IMG/VR virus record: IMGVR_UViG_3300017917_003143
Coordinates: 66,095-130,094 of that record
Length of the DNA stretch: 64,000 nucleotides
Source of the DNA: a virus
Strand: one strand, 5' to 3'
This document shows positions 8,172-15,694 of this stretch, piece by piece; within the stretch, counting starts at the first letter, position 1, and every line of letters starts with the position of its first letter. The position numbers and the translations under genes are program-made. A model generated the notes under the pieces. That model did not search any database, was not told the DNA's origin, and saw only the letters and a program-made list of their open reading frames with translations.

Positions 8172-8210
8172 TATAGAGTCCGCTGGTCGCATCAAAACGA
8201 CCACCTCTGC

Positions 8211-8236
8211 AAAAAGGCTACTTCGGTAGCCTTTTT
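8211..8236 (+). terminator. rho-independent terminator
   Basis: AAAAAGGCTAC, UUCG tetraloop, GTAGCCTTTTT: an 11-bp stem with a very stable loop and a U-tract. It ends the HTH gene transcript. A 6-bp hairpin (TGGTCG/CGACCA, 8184-8203) precedes it. Confidence 0.92.
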
Positions 8237-8251
8237 CTTTGCCAAAATCAG

Positions 8252-8279
8252 TTGACAAATTTGTTTTGTTATGTAATAA
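8252..8279 (+). promoter_or_regulatory. sigma70-type promoter
   Basis: TTGACA (8252-8257), 16-17-bp spacer, TAATAAT (8274-8280). It lies between the terminator and the ParB-like gene, giving a leader of about 80 bases. Confidence 0.65.
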
Positions 8280-8368
8280 TGTGATTGTGTTTAATACACC
8301 GCCCGATATCTTTTGATAGTCAGGGTGTATCTAGATTTACGCATTCAAACCTTAAAGGAGAAACGAAT

Positions 8369-9292
8369 ATGCGAACAGTAACAAAAAAACCTTCTATTCC
8401 CGCTTCAGTGGAAAAATTTATTGGTATCGAATGGGGCACCTGGGCGCCCGGTGATAGAATCCCTGTTAATACTCCATTGAGTAAATGCCAACGAGATTAC
8501 AAAAAACAAAACGTCTACAAATATATTACCAAAATTGGCGGTCTTGACAAAAATCTATTTGGGTACGCTACTGCTGTTCGTCGCAAAAGTGATGGAAAAC
8601 TAGCACTAATCAATGGTCAGCATCGAATTCAATTAGTTAAAATTGTTAGTCCTACAACCCAAGAAGTTCCGGCACATATCATTGATGTCGAGGATGCTGA
8701 CTTTGAAACATATGGTAGTAAACTATTCCACGAGTTTAATGGAACTGTAAGTAAAGGTTTGAGCAACGAAGAACAATTTTATGCTCAAGTCTTGAGTCAA
8801 GATCCTGAAGCACTTAAAATTAAAAAATTACTTGAGGACTGTGGATTAAGTTGCGGAAAAGTTAATAATGTAAACGGAACGTATCCGGTAGACTATGCTA
8901 CATTTGTTAAATGTAGAAAACTTGGAGAATCGTTTACAATTCGTGCCGCCAAGTTACTTACTACCGGGTTTGATACTTGTAATACTGATGTTCTACACGG
9001 TCTTGTATTTTTGTTTAGCAATCCACACTATTCTGAATTAGCCGACAACACCAAGGCCGTTGGGCAACAATTTGAACACTGGCTCACTGTATTCCTACCT
9101 ACTTTCATTGGGATCAATGATCTTAAATATAAAGACTATCGTCAAGGTGCCTGGCAGAAAGGTGTTGCTTACGGTATTGCCCAGAGCTTTGCTAAACGAC
9201 AACGAAACAATGGCCGGTACGCCCCATCAATTGCTGAAATCAAAGAAATTTGGAAAAAAGGATTTCAAAAGGAAGATAGCGGTATATTATAA
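8369..9292 (+). CDS. ParB/DGQHR-like domain protein (copy 1)
   Basis: A 307-aa protein; the ATG at 8369 follows AAAGGAG. Residues about 30-130 form a ParB/sulfiredoxin-like fold with the motif INGQHR at 81-86, which is the ParB-box or DGQHR signature. Proteins of this class bind DNA and CTP, or act as nucleases or modification-linked proteins; no partition ATPase is nearby, so plasmid-style partition is unlikely. The rest is helical. A related but diverged copy is at 16868 with DGQHR at 101-105. It is a single-gene unit ending at a terminator, and is more AT-rich than its neighbours. Confidence 0.75.
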   Translation: MRTVTKKPSIPASVEKFIGIEWGTWAPGDRIPVNTPLSKCQRDYKKQNVYKYITKIGGLDKNLFGYATAVRRKSDGKLALINGQHRIQLVKIVSPTTQEVPAHIIDVEDADFETYGSKLFHEFNGTVSKGLSNEEQFYAQVLSQDPEALKIKKLLEDCGLSCGKVNNVNGTYPVDYATFVKCRKLGESFTIRAAKLLTTGFDTCNTDVLHGLVFLFSNPHYSELADNTKAVGQQFEHWLTVFLPTFIGINDLKYKDYRQGAWQKGVAYGIAQSFAKRQRNNGRYAPSIAEIKEIWKKGFQKEDSGIL

Positions 9293-9294
9293 AC

Positions 9295-9318
9295 AAAAGG
9301 ACCCTAGGGTCCTTTTTT
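9295..9318 (+). terminator. rho-independent terminator
   Basis: AAAAGGACC, loop CTAG, GGTCCTTTT then more T: a perfect 9-bp stem with a U-tract, starting three bases after the ParB-like stop codon. Confidence 0.9.
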
Positions 9319-9342
9319 CTTTAGAATTAGCAAGGATAACTC

Positions 9343-9777
9343 ATGACACCAAATACACATTTGGTGGATCCAGCTGTAAGATCTTGGTTGATGAAATTCT
9401 CTGACATTGACTACTATGAAGTTAACGAATTTTTAACCGAAGATACAGAACAGCCATTCCACCTACTACTGAACAAAGACATATACGATTATAGATCTCG
9501 GGCCAAGGTGCATCAGATTTTTGAAAAATTTCATGGATCTCCAGTTTACAATGAGCTAGAAACCAAAAAAGGTTTATATGAAGTATTTGTTTTCCCCAAC
9601 TCTTCTTTGTGTTGGCAAGCAAGACTGACAATCGGGGACAAATGGACTTATCATGGAATTTACCAGCACACTGAAGACACCATACCAGTTTACAACCCGT
9701 CTACACGGGAAATAAAACAAGTTCCGGCTAATAAAAGCAAGCTTCATCAGTTACTCAAAAATATCCGTAAGAAGTGA
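9343..9777 (+). CDS. hypothetical 144-aa protein
   Basis: Starts after AAGGATAACTC, 24 bases past a terminator, with no clear own promoter, so it may depend on readthrough. A soluble protein with no recognised domain and a basic C-terminal end (HQLLKNIRKK). Confidence 0.65.
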   Translation: MTPNTHLVDPAVRSWLMKFSDIDYYEVNEFLTEDTEQPFHLLLNKDIYDYRSRAKVHQIFEKFHGSPVYNELETKKGLYEVFVFPNSSLCWQARLTIGDKWTYHGIYQHTEDTIPVYNPSTREIKQVPANKSKLHQLLKNIRKK

Positions 9778-9806
9778 TTGACCAGAAAAGACATTTCCTA
9801 TATAAT
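9778..9806 (+). promoter_or_regulatory. sigma70-type early promoter (leaderless arrangement)
   Basis: TTGACC (9778-9783), 17-bp spacer, TATAAT (9801-9806). The ATG of the next gene is at 9813, just where transcription should begin. Confidence 0.82.
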
Positions 9807-9812
9807 ACTTGT

Positions 9813-10277
9813 ATGCTTAAAAAACTCTTTCAACGCATGGGCCGATATCGTGTTATCATGGATCGGCAAGACAACGAGCCTTATCTGGAGCGGTACTACC
9901 TGTTCCTCAAAGATAGGAAACGGTTCCCGTTCAATGTGTTTTTGCACAAATTCTTAAAAGGAGATCCCGACGATGTACATGATCACCCATGGCCGTATTG
10001 TACTTTCATACTTGCAGGAGGCTACTATGAGTGGGTTCCGCAGTTTGATGCTCAAGGCCGAAAGTCTTGCGAGGTTCGCCATTGGCGTGGGCCCGGACAC
10101 TTTCGCATCTGCGGTGCTAATAGTTATCATCGTATTGAGCTCAAGCCTGGCGTGACTGCCTGGACCTTGTTCATGCCTGGGCCACAGCGCCAAGATTGGG
10201 GATTCATGTATAATAACAACTGGGTCCAACACGAAGAATATTTCAAACTCAAACGACTTCTCAACTCAAAGGAGTAA
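9813..10277 (+). CDS. cupin-fold protein
   Basis: A 154-aa protein with a single cupin barrel. His56 and His58 (DDVHDHPW), Glu73 and His106 (SYHRIELKPG) are in the usual metal-ligand positions, and the two conserved cupin motifs are separated as expected. Cupins bind a divalent metal and catalyse diverse oxygenase, isomerase or binding functions; the reaction here cannot be told. The ATG at 9813 lies seven bases after the -10 hexamer with no ribosome-binding site, so the mRNA looks leaderless. An in-frame ATG at 9837 is an alternative start. Confidence 0.72.
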   Translation: MLKKLFQRMGRYRVIMDRQDNEPYLERYYLFLKDRKRFPFNVFLHKFLKGDPDDVHDHPWPYCTFILAGGYYEWVPQFDAQGRKSCEVRHWRGPGHFRICGANSYHRIELKPGVTAWTLFMPGPQRQDWGFMYNNNWVQHEEYFKLKRLLNSKE

Positions 10278-10279
10278 GC

Positions 10280-10825
10280 ATGCCTAATTGGTGTAGTAAC
10301 ACACTCACACTCGCCCACGGAGATCCTGCTGAGATCGCTCGTGCCGCAGAAGCCTTCCGACGTGGAGAACTGCTCAACGAGTTTGTTCCTTTGCCCGAAG
10401 CTGAAAAAGACAACTGGTACGATTGGCATGTCTCTAACTGGGGTACCAAATGGGACGTGGGAGGAGACGACTACGGTGAGCCCACAGTGTCTGAAGATGG
10501 GCGTAGCATGAGCGTGAACTTTGATTCAGCCTGGGCACCACCTACTCAATGGTATGAGCGCATGGTGGAAATGGGGTTTGATGTTGATGCTATGTATTAC
10601 GAATCGGGCATGGCCTTTGCTGGTAAGTATGTTGACGGCTATGATGATTACTACGAGTTCTCCAACATGACCAGCGCAGAAGTCCGCGACATGTTGCCAG
10701 AGGACCTGGATGAAATGTTTGGCATCACTGAAATGATGGCCGAGTACGAAGACGAAGAACCGCTCACCGAGTGGTATGTGGAAGGTGCCAAGGAAAAAGG
10801 ATTGATCAAAGATGGAAACGACTGA
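10280..10825 (+). CDS. Api92-like ferredoxin-fold protein
   Basis: A 181-aa acidic protein starting MPNWCSNTLTL, with VSNWGTKWDVGG at about 50-61. The MPNWC start and NWGTKWD block are hallmarks of the Api92/YubB-like family (ferredoxin-like fold, no Fe-S cluster despite the name), widespread on phages and plasmids. Function unknown. The C-terminal 50 residues are strongly acidic and overlap the next gene by 14 bases. Confidence 0.8.
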   Translation: MPNWCSNTLTLAHGDPAEIARAAEAFRRGELLNEFVPLPEAEKDNWYDWHVSNWGTKWDVGGDDYGEPTVSEDGRSMSVNFDSAWAPPTQWYERMVEMGFDVDAMYYESGMAFAGKYVDGYDDYYEFSNMTSAEVRDMLPEDLDEMFGITEMMAEYEDEEPLTEWYVEGAKEKGLIKDGND

Positions 10826-11177
10826 CATTTTATTGTATATTGCTCTGGGCATCTGCATTGGTGTCTGGTTGTTTTACTTCACGCTCAAATTGATCATACG
10901 CAGGCTCTTAGCAAGGATCGAAAATGATCTTGAAGAGGCCTTGGAAAAACACCAGGAAGAAAAGACGATCCCTTGCCGGGTGGAATTGCACAATGCGATG
11001 TTTTTCGTGTATAATAACGAAACCAACGAATTCATGGCACAGGGCAAGGATCTAAAAGAATTGCGTGAGCATATCAAATTTCGGTGGGCCGACAAAAAAG
11101 TCAGCGTGGTCGCTGGCGAAGAAAATGTATTAGACCAACTAAGGGCACAACTAAATGAAAGTAGCAGTAGCCAGTGA
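10812..11177 (+). CDS. single-pass membrane protein
   Basis: A 121-aa protein with one N-terminal membrane segment (about 6-28), a charged helix with coiled-coil character (30-50), and a small beta-rich soluble domain. It overlaps the genes on both sides, so it is translated as part of an operon. Function unknown. Confidence 0.7.
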   Translation: METTDILLYIALGICIGVWLFYFTLKLIIRRLLARIENDLEEALEKHQEEKTIPCRVELHNAMFFVYNNETNEFMAQGKDLKELREHIKFRWADKKVSVVAGEENVLDQLRAQLNESSSSQ

Positions 11178-12024
11178 CATACACTTGGAGTTTGGAGATC
11201 TTGATCTACCCAATACCGACAGTGCTGATGTCTTGATCCTAAGTGGAGATATCTGTGTGGCCCGTGATATCGGTCGCCCGGATCCCAACAACATCATAGA
11301 AGGCGCCCGTAGCCAACGAGTACGAGACTTCTTCCAGCGTGTGAGTTCTGCGTTCCCGCATGTGGTTTTTGTCATGGGCAATCATGAACATTATCATGGT
11401 GACTTTGCCAAGAGCTACAGCACGATCAAGAACATGCTGGCCGATCATCATCTCCATAATGTGTATCTCTTGGAAAAAGAAACCAAGGAGATTGACGGGT
11501 GGATGTTTATCGGTGGCACACTATGGACCGACTTCAATGGTGGTGATTTACAGACCATGCAACATGCGTCTTGGGGCATGAACGACTACAACGGCATCAA
11601 GAACAGCGACTCTGGTCACGCTCACGGTATCTGGAAATTGATCCCTGAAGCCACACTGAAAGATCACTACAAGATGAAAAGTTATATCCAAACAGTGTTG
11701 GCCAATCGACGAGCACAAGGTCTGCGTGATCGCCGTGTGGTAGTGGTAGGACATCATGCGCCTAGCAGAGCCAGCACACATCCCAGATATCAACACGATA
11801 TCCTGATGAATGGTTGCTATAGCAGTGCTTTGGACAACATCATGTTGGACAATCCGGAAATCGTGTTATGGACACATGGCCACACTCACGAAGATTTTGA
11901 CTACATGATTGGATCCACTCGTGTGGTCTGTAACCCACGTGGCTATATTGGCTACGAAGACAAGGCAGATCGATGGCAGGCAAAATACATAGATTTGGAC
12001 AGTATCTCCGCTATAGCGGAGTAA
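11155..12024 (+). CDS. metallophosphoesterase
   Basis: A 289-aa calcineurin-like phosphoesterase with the full set of metal motifs: Asp8 and His10 (SDIH), Asp32 (GDI), Asn76-His77 (GNHE), His200 (GHH) and His243/His245 (GHTH). Such enzymes hydrolyse phosphomonoesters or phosphodiesters using two metal ions. T4-type phages often encode a member with unknown substrate (nucleotides, nucleic acid ends or signalling nucleotides). The start overlaps the preceding gene by 23 bases. Confidence 0.9.
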   Translation: MKVAVASDIHLEFGDLDLPNTDSADVLILSGDICVARDIGRPDPNNIIEGARSQRVRDFFQRVSSAFPHVVFVMGNHEHYHGDFAKSYSTIKNMLADHHLHNVYLLEKETKEIDGWMFIGGTLWTDFNGGDLQTMQHASWGMNDYNGIKNSDSGHAHGIWKLIPEATLKDHYKMKSYIQTVLANRRAQGLRDRRVVVVGHHAPSRASTHPRYQHDILMNGCYSSALDNIMLDNPEIVLWTHGHTHEDFDYMIGSTRVVCNPRGYIGYEDKADRWQAKYIDLDSISAIAE

Positions 12025-12038
12025 GCATCATCATCTCC

Positions 12039-12176
12039 TTGAATCCACTTTGGTGGAAAGTGTTGCCTTGGTTTCGAGAAGAAACCACAGCAGAATGGGG
12101 ATCAGCTGAACGTACCTATGCCGCTGGATTCTTAGGACTGACTGTCCGGGTTTGGATCGACTCGGGAGATTGGTGA
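12039..12176 (+). CDS. possible small protein, start uncertain
   Basis: An open frame reads NPLWWKVLPWFREETTAEWG...YAAGFLGLTVRVWI, with Trp-rich composition and a glycine/valine-rich end that looks like a real small phage protein. The start is unclear: TTG at 12039 lacks a ribosome-binding site, and an in-frame ATG at 11973 lies inside the phosphoesterase gene. GGAG at 12018-12021 is suitably placed for translational coupling. Confidence 0.4.
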   Translation: MNPLWWKVLPWFREETTAEWGSAERTYAAGFLGLTVRVWIDSGDW

Positions 12177-12179
12177 TCG

Positions 12180-12208
12180 TTGACCAGAAATCAATAATAA
12201 AGTATAAT
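12180..12208 (+). promoter_or_regulatory. sigma70-type early promoter (leaderless arrangement)
   Basis: TTGACC (12180-12185), 17-bp spacer, TATAAT (12203-12208). The next ATG is at 12214, six bases downstream, so the transcript should begin at or within a base or two of the start codon. Confidence 0.82.
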
Positions 12209-12213
12209 ACATA

Positions 12214-12384
12214 ATGAATCAAAAAATCAAAGACCTAATGGCGCAGGCTGGAACAGATGTCAGCGGCAAATGGATGAGTGTTGACCATGCTGAGCGATTT
12301 GTTGACTTGATGATCAAAGAGTGTTTTGAATATCTTGACGATGATACAGAGCAAAAGATTCGACAACATTTTGGAGTTTATTGA
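12214..12384 (+). CDS. 56-aa small protein, paralogue A
   Basis: Begins MNQKIKDLMAQAG and contains a helix ending FVDLMIKECFEYLDD. There is no ribosome-binding site; the ATG coincides with the expected transcription start, suggesting a leaderless mRNA. The next gene (12384) has the same layout (MNERFKQLSLLAGG then FGELIVQECARIAD), so the two look like tandem paralogues. Small proteins of this type are common in T4-like phages; function unknown. Confidence 0.72.
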   Translation: MNQKIKDLMAQAGTDVSGKWMSVDHAERFVDLMIKECFEYLDDDTEQKIRQHFGVY

Positions 12385-12593
12385 TGAATGAACGTTTTAA
12401 ACAACTGAGTTTGTTGGCTGGTGGTAGTCATTATCCTTCAATCAATCCTGACATGCAACAGAAATTTGGCGAGTTGATCGTCCAGGAATGTGCTAGGATC
12501 GCTGATACTGAACGAGACAATTCTGTAGGTTGCGGGTATATCACCAAGACCAAGGGCATGCTGATCAAAGAATATTTTGGAATCGATCAATGA
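12384..12593 (+). CDS. 69-aa small protein, paralogue B
   Basis: Linked to the previous gene by ATGA. It shares the MN-x4-L-x3-G N-terminus and the FxxLIVQEC helix with its upstream neighbour but has an extra C-terminal tail (GYITKTKGMLIKEYFGI). Function unknown. Confidence 0.72.
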   Translation: MNERFKQLSLLAGGSHYPSINPDMQQKFGELIVQECARIADTERDNSVGCGYITKTKGMLIKEYFGIDQ

Positions 12594-13315
12594 AAGTTTA
12601 TATTTCTAACTATCGCAATCACTGGATCTCGCCTTACAAGATCCTGGAGTATGCTTTTTTCTGGACTGACTGGTCAAAGTGTGGTCGTTGGACCTTGACT
12701 CAGAGCCTGGAAGATGAAAAGAGAGAAAAGAGTCAATATGTAGATCATCCTGAGTGGGTTGATCGCTGGGCCGATAGGCTGATGCCAATATCCACTGCAA
12801 TACAGTGGGTGCTGGATCGTGTGCATCCTCAGGCGAGATATGTGAAAATCGATCGCTGGGACACATGGAGCATGGATCATACACTGTCATACATCGTGTT
12901 GCCCATGCTGAAACAACTCAAAGCGACCAAACACGGTGCTCCCAACGTCGACGATGAGGATGTACCCGAACATCTGCGTAGCACAGCCGCACCTGCCAAG
13001 GAAAATGAGTGGGATACCGATGGCAATCACTTCCTGCGTTGGGATTGGGCACTGGACGAAATGATCTTTGCCTTTGAGAAAAAAGCACAGGATGATTGGG
13101 CTGAGGAATTCCACTCTGGCGAAATTGATTGGCTGTGGGTGCCCGTGGACCGAGACGGCAACGAAGTACCCAAGGGTGAACACAAATACTATGAGATGAA
13201 GCACGGTCCTAATCATACCCACGAACTTGACATGGATGGTATGAAGAAGGTGCAGGATCGTATTTCAAATGGTTTCCGACTTTTTGGCAAATACTACGAG
13301 GCGTTATGGGACTAA
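12590..13315 (+). CDS. conserved T4-like phage protein, unknown function
   Basis: A 241-aa protein starting MKVYISNYRNHWISPY. I recognise the layout of a family common in T4-like phages of aquatic bacteria, with the blocks HPQARYVKIDRWDTWSMDHT, DEDVPEHLRST and WDWALDEMIFAFE. Its function has not been established. The start overlaps the previous stop by ATGA; an in-frame ATG-like start further upstream at 12530 is inside the previous gene and rejected. Confidence 0.85.
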   Translation: MKVYISNYRNHWISPYKILEYAFFWTDWSKCGRWTLTQSLEDEKREKSQYVDHPEWVDRWADRLMPISTAIQWVLDRVHPQARYVKIDRWDTWSMDHTLSYIVLPMLKQLKATKHGAPNVDDEDVPEHLRSTAAPAKENEWDTDGNHFLRWDWALDEMIFAFEKKAQDDWAEEFHSGEIDWLWVPVDRDGNEVPKGEHKYYEMKHGPNHTHELDMDGMKKVQDRISNGFRLFGKYYEALWD

Positions 13316-14013
13316 CAAACACAGCAACTATCAATCTCAAGGAACTGTTCGAAGATTGGGAAACAGACATCATACGCAAGAATAAAACTGCCCAAGAAGT
13401 GGCCTTTGCTGATGATCCCATCGCCCTGAGTTGGGCCAGCTACGGAGTTTGGATTCGTAGAGGAACTCGCTGGGTTGGTCTCAATGAAGTTGAAGCTCAT
13501 GCACATGATCGTGAGATCGCCGCAGAAACTCGCAGGTACTATCGCGACAAGCTCATGCTACAGACTTTGAAAGGTCGTCCACTCAGTGAATTCCAGACTG
13601 TGTTGTATGGTATCGTGTCAGGCGAGGCTCCTATCATGAGTGACCAGATTGGCGTCATCATGAAACTGCCTTACTTCTACACAGAAGACAGGACCTTGGC
13701 TGAAGTGTTTGATCGGACACAGCCTCTGGACAAACACGAGTTCATGGCCGAAGCTCGTGAGGACACTATCACTCCTGTGAGCATGGTATTCTCCAGCAGG
13801 AAGAACAACGAAACCTATCAGTATTGGTTCGCAGACAGTGTTGGCCGTGCCACGCTGTGGGCAGTCAACGCCCAGAATCCCTTGCGCAGTTTGGTAGACA
13901 GCTTGTTCAAACAGCAACGGCCGATGAAGATACGTGCCAACTGGCATTACAAAAAACATTTCCCTTCCGACAGGGTATCCTGGAATCTCGGAAATGTGGA
14001 GTTGGTATCTTGA
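13306..14013 (+). CDS. hypothetical protein, possible C-terminal OB-fold
   Basis: A 235-aa protein that appears distantly related to the one at 21244. Both have a DRE-rich helix followed by LKTLKG/LQTLKG-x-SEF, then about 80 helical residues and a beta-rich C-terminus. The C-terminus here (VSMVFSSRKNNETYQYWFAD...KIRANWHYKKH) resembles small OB-fold domains. A nucleic-acid-binding role is possible. It overlaps the upstream gene by ten bases. Confidence 0.72.
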   Translation: MGLTNTATINLKELFEDWETDIIRKNKTAQEVAFADDPIALSWASYGVWIRRGTRWVGLNEVEAHAHDREIAAETRRYYRDKLMLQTLKGRPLSEFQTVLYGIVSGEAPIMSDQIGVIMKLPYFYTEDRTLAEVFDRTQPLDKHEFMAEAREDTITPVSMVFSSRKNNETYQYWFADSVGRATLWAVNAQNPLRSLVDSLFKQQRPMKIRANWHYKKHFPSDRVSWNLGNVELVS

Positions 14014-14015
14014 GC

Positions 14016-14249
14016 ATGAAACACCTGGTTGAAGAGCTCATGTTAGCCCAACACGGTAGGACAGCACAAGAAGAACTCACAGCAGAAAGTTATGAACGCT
14101 GGTGTAGGGGTTATATATTTGATGCCATCAAGGATCAAAGATTTGGTCAAGCATTCTGCAATCACTTTGGTGTCACAGACAATCTGTTGTTCTATGAGAG
14201 GAACACAGAAAAGGCCCAGCAGTATGTAAAAAAGCATTATTTAAAATGA
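14016..14249 (+). CDS. hypothetical 77-aa protein
   Basis: The start ATG at 14016 is chosen because it follows the previous stop by two bases; in-frame sequence further upstream is inside that gene. A helical, basic C-terminus ends QQYVKKHYLK. Not recognised. Confidence 0.65.
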   Translation: MKHLVEELMLAQHGRTAQEELTAESYERWCRGYIFDAIKDQRFGQAFCNHFGVTDNLLFYERNTEKAQQYVKKHYLK

Positions 14250-14443
14250 AATGGCTCGTGAGTTTTAGACAAGAACAACGCAACTGTTGTCCTCCGGGCA
14301 AATATTGGATAGCAAGGAAAGAAGTAGTAGAAGCACCATCGGCCGACCAGGCCAAACAACAAGTAGAAAACGGATGGCGTTATAACCATCGCATAGTGAT
14401 CAAAGACGTGACAAGGATAGATGATGAACAACAAGGAAAATGA
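14246..14443 (+). CDS. hypothetical 65-aa protein
   Basis: ATGA overlap with the upstream gene. It starts MKWLVSFRQEQRNCCPPGKYW and continues with a helix-strand pattern (APSADQAKQQVENGW). Not recognised. Confidence 0.6.
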   Translation: MKWLVSFRQEQRNCCPPGKYWIARKEVVEAPSADQAKQQVENGWRYNHRIVIKDVTRIDDEQQGK

Positions 14444-14603
14444 TATGATTTGTACAGGTAATGTCCCCCCGCAGTTGATTATGGGCATGGAACTGTATCA
14501 GCTTTATATGCAAGGCATGATGAATTACTGGCAACTATGGGCTACAATGACCGGGGTCAATCAGTGGACGGCTTACATGAACAAACATCAGGACAGTGAA
14601 TGA
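14421..14603 (+). CDS. hypothetical 60-aa protein, Met/Trp/Tyr-rich
   Basis: Overlaps the preceding gene by 23 bases and the next by four. It is unusually rich in Met, Tyr and Trp (MGMELYQLYMQGMMNYWQLW), suggesting a membrane-associated or oligomerising helix. The start may be either ATG of the ATGATG at 14421. Confidence 0.55.
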   Translation: MMNNKENDMICTGNVPPQLIMGMELYQLYMQGMMNYWQLWATMTGVNQWTAYMNKHQDSE

Positions 14604-15046
14604 AACTGTACTTTGCCTACGGCGCAAATCTCAGCAGAGACAGCATGTCACACCGTTGTCCTCAAGCCAGACCCTTCCAGAGTTTCTATTTGCGGGGATG
14701 GGAACTGGGTTTTGCTACCCATGCCACTATCCGACCCAATCCAGGAAAAGTCGTTCCCGGGGCCTTGTGGCGCATCACTGACGACTGCGAGTGGAACCTT
14801 GACTCATTCGAAGGCTATCCCAAATACTACGGTAAACGCATACTTGAACAAGACGGTTATGAGTTCATGGTCTATGTCATGAACAATCCTCAATATGGGA
14901 CCACTTACGAATCCTATGTTGACCTAATACATGCCGGGTATCAGGATTGGAACCTTGATTCGGCTCCTCTTTGGGACGCGGTTGACCAGATACAACTTCC
15001 TGTGTATAATGATAAAGAATGGCAATACTCCACAGCAATCTCCTAG
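14600..15046 (+). CDS. gamma-glutamylcyclotransferase-like (AIG2) protein
   Basis: A 148-aa protein with the GGCT/AIG2 fold pattern: the N-terminal nucleotide-loop-like motif YFAYGANLS (canonical YGSNL) and the glutamate-bearing block LDSFEGYPKYY, where the Glu is in the catalytic position. Family members release 5-oxoproline from gamma-glutamyl amino acids or peptides, or cleave gamma-glutamylamines. In a phage it could act on glutathione-like thiols or on gamma-glutamyl-modified molecules; that is inference. It starts by ATGA overlap. Confidence 0.8.
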   Translation: MKLYFAYGANLSRDSMSHRCPQARPFQSFYLRGWELGFATHATIRPNPGKVVPGALWRITDDCEWNLDSFEGYPKYYGKRILEQDGYEFMVYVMNNPQYGTTYESYVDLIHAGYQDWNLDSAPLWDAVDQIQLPVYNDKEWQYSTAIS

Positions 15047-15282
15047 ACGAAGCTTTTAAAAAGCAGATAAACTGGAGAGACAAAGACAGTTTTGCTTATG
15101 CCTTGGAGATTCGCAAACCATTTGGTGCGTTGGACGAAGTACTGAAATGGTGCAAAGGCGAACTGCAAAATGATTGGCGGTGGCAGATGGTGGAGATGGC
15201 CAACGATAGGAATCCTGGAAGGTACATTTTTTACTTTGATTCTGAACAGGATTATTTTGCGTGTTTTTTGAAATGGAGTTAA
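15019..15282 (+). CDS. hypothetical 87-aa protein
   Basis: Overlaps the GGCT-like gene by 28 bases. Its body (INWRDKDSFAYALEIRKPFGALDEVLKWCKGEL) is a helical, Trp-rich pattern that I have the impression of in other T4-like phages, function unknown. Confidence 0.7.
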   Translation: MAILHSNLLDEAFKKQINWRDKDSFAYALEIRKPFGALDEVLKWCKGELQNDWRWQMVEMANDRNPGRYIFYFDSEQDYFACFLKWS

Positions 15283-15284
15283 AG

Positions 15285-15551
15285 ATGAGCGTATCAAATA
15301 TCAAAGGATTTTTGTCTTGGCAGTTCCAAGGAACTTTCAAGAATCCAAGTTTTTACGGCATGATGATCAGTGTCTTGGGTCTTGTGGCCGCCGCGGCAGG
15401 ATGCCCGGCACCGTGGCCTATGATCATGAACATCGGTGGTGTGGTCATTGTCATGGCTGACTTGACTTACTCCTGGATCAAGTGGAGTTATCAACTGTAT
15501 CGCATGGAACAAGATCGCATCGTGCGTGAACTGGCAAGAAAAGAACAATGA
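15285..15551 (+). CDS. membrane protein, about 2 TM segments
   Basis: An 88-aa protein beginning MSVSNIKGFLSWQFQGTF. Hydrophobic segments lie at about 23-42 and 46-66, followed by a charged C-terminal helix (YRMEQDRIVRELARKEQ). An inner-membrane protein of unknown role. Confidence 0.68.
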   Translation: MSVSNIKGFLSWQFQGTFKNPSFYGMMISVLGLVAAAAGCPAPWPMIMNIGGVVIVMADLTYSWIKWSYQLYRMEQDRIVRELARKEQ

Positions 15552-15694
15552 AGTATCTACAGTACATCTTAGTGGCCACTATCACCCTCAACATATTCTT
15601 GTTCTGGGGAACTGATGCAGTGTATGGTTGGGTGGTAGCATTGGCAGGTTGGGTACCACACTTATTTGACAGGAAAGCGAATCATGGCAACTAA
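15548..15694 (+). CDS. 48-aa membrane protein
   Basis: ATGA overlap with the upstream gene. Two hydrophobic stretches (LQYILVATITLNIFLFW and VYGWVVALAGWVPHLF) make a small membrane protein. It ends 11 bases inside the next gene. It is probably a partner of the membrane protein encoded just before. Confidence 0.6.
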   Translation: MKYLQYILVATITLNIFLFWGTDAVYGWVVALAGWVPHLFDRKANHGN

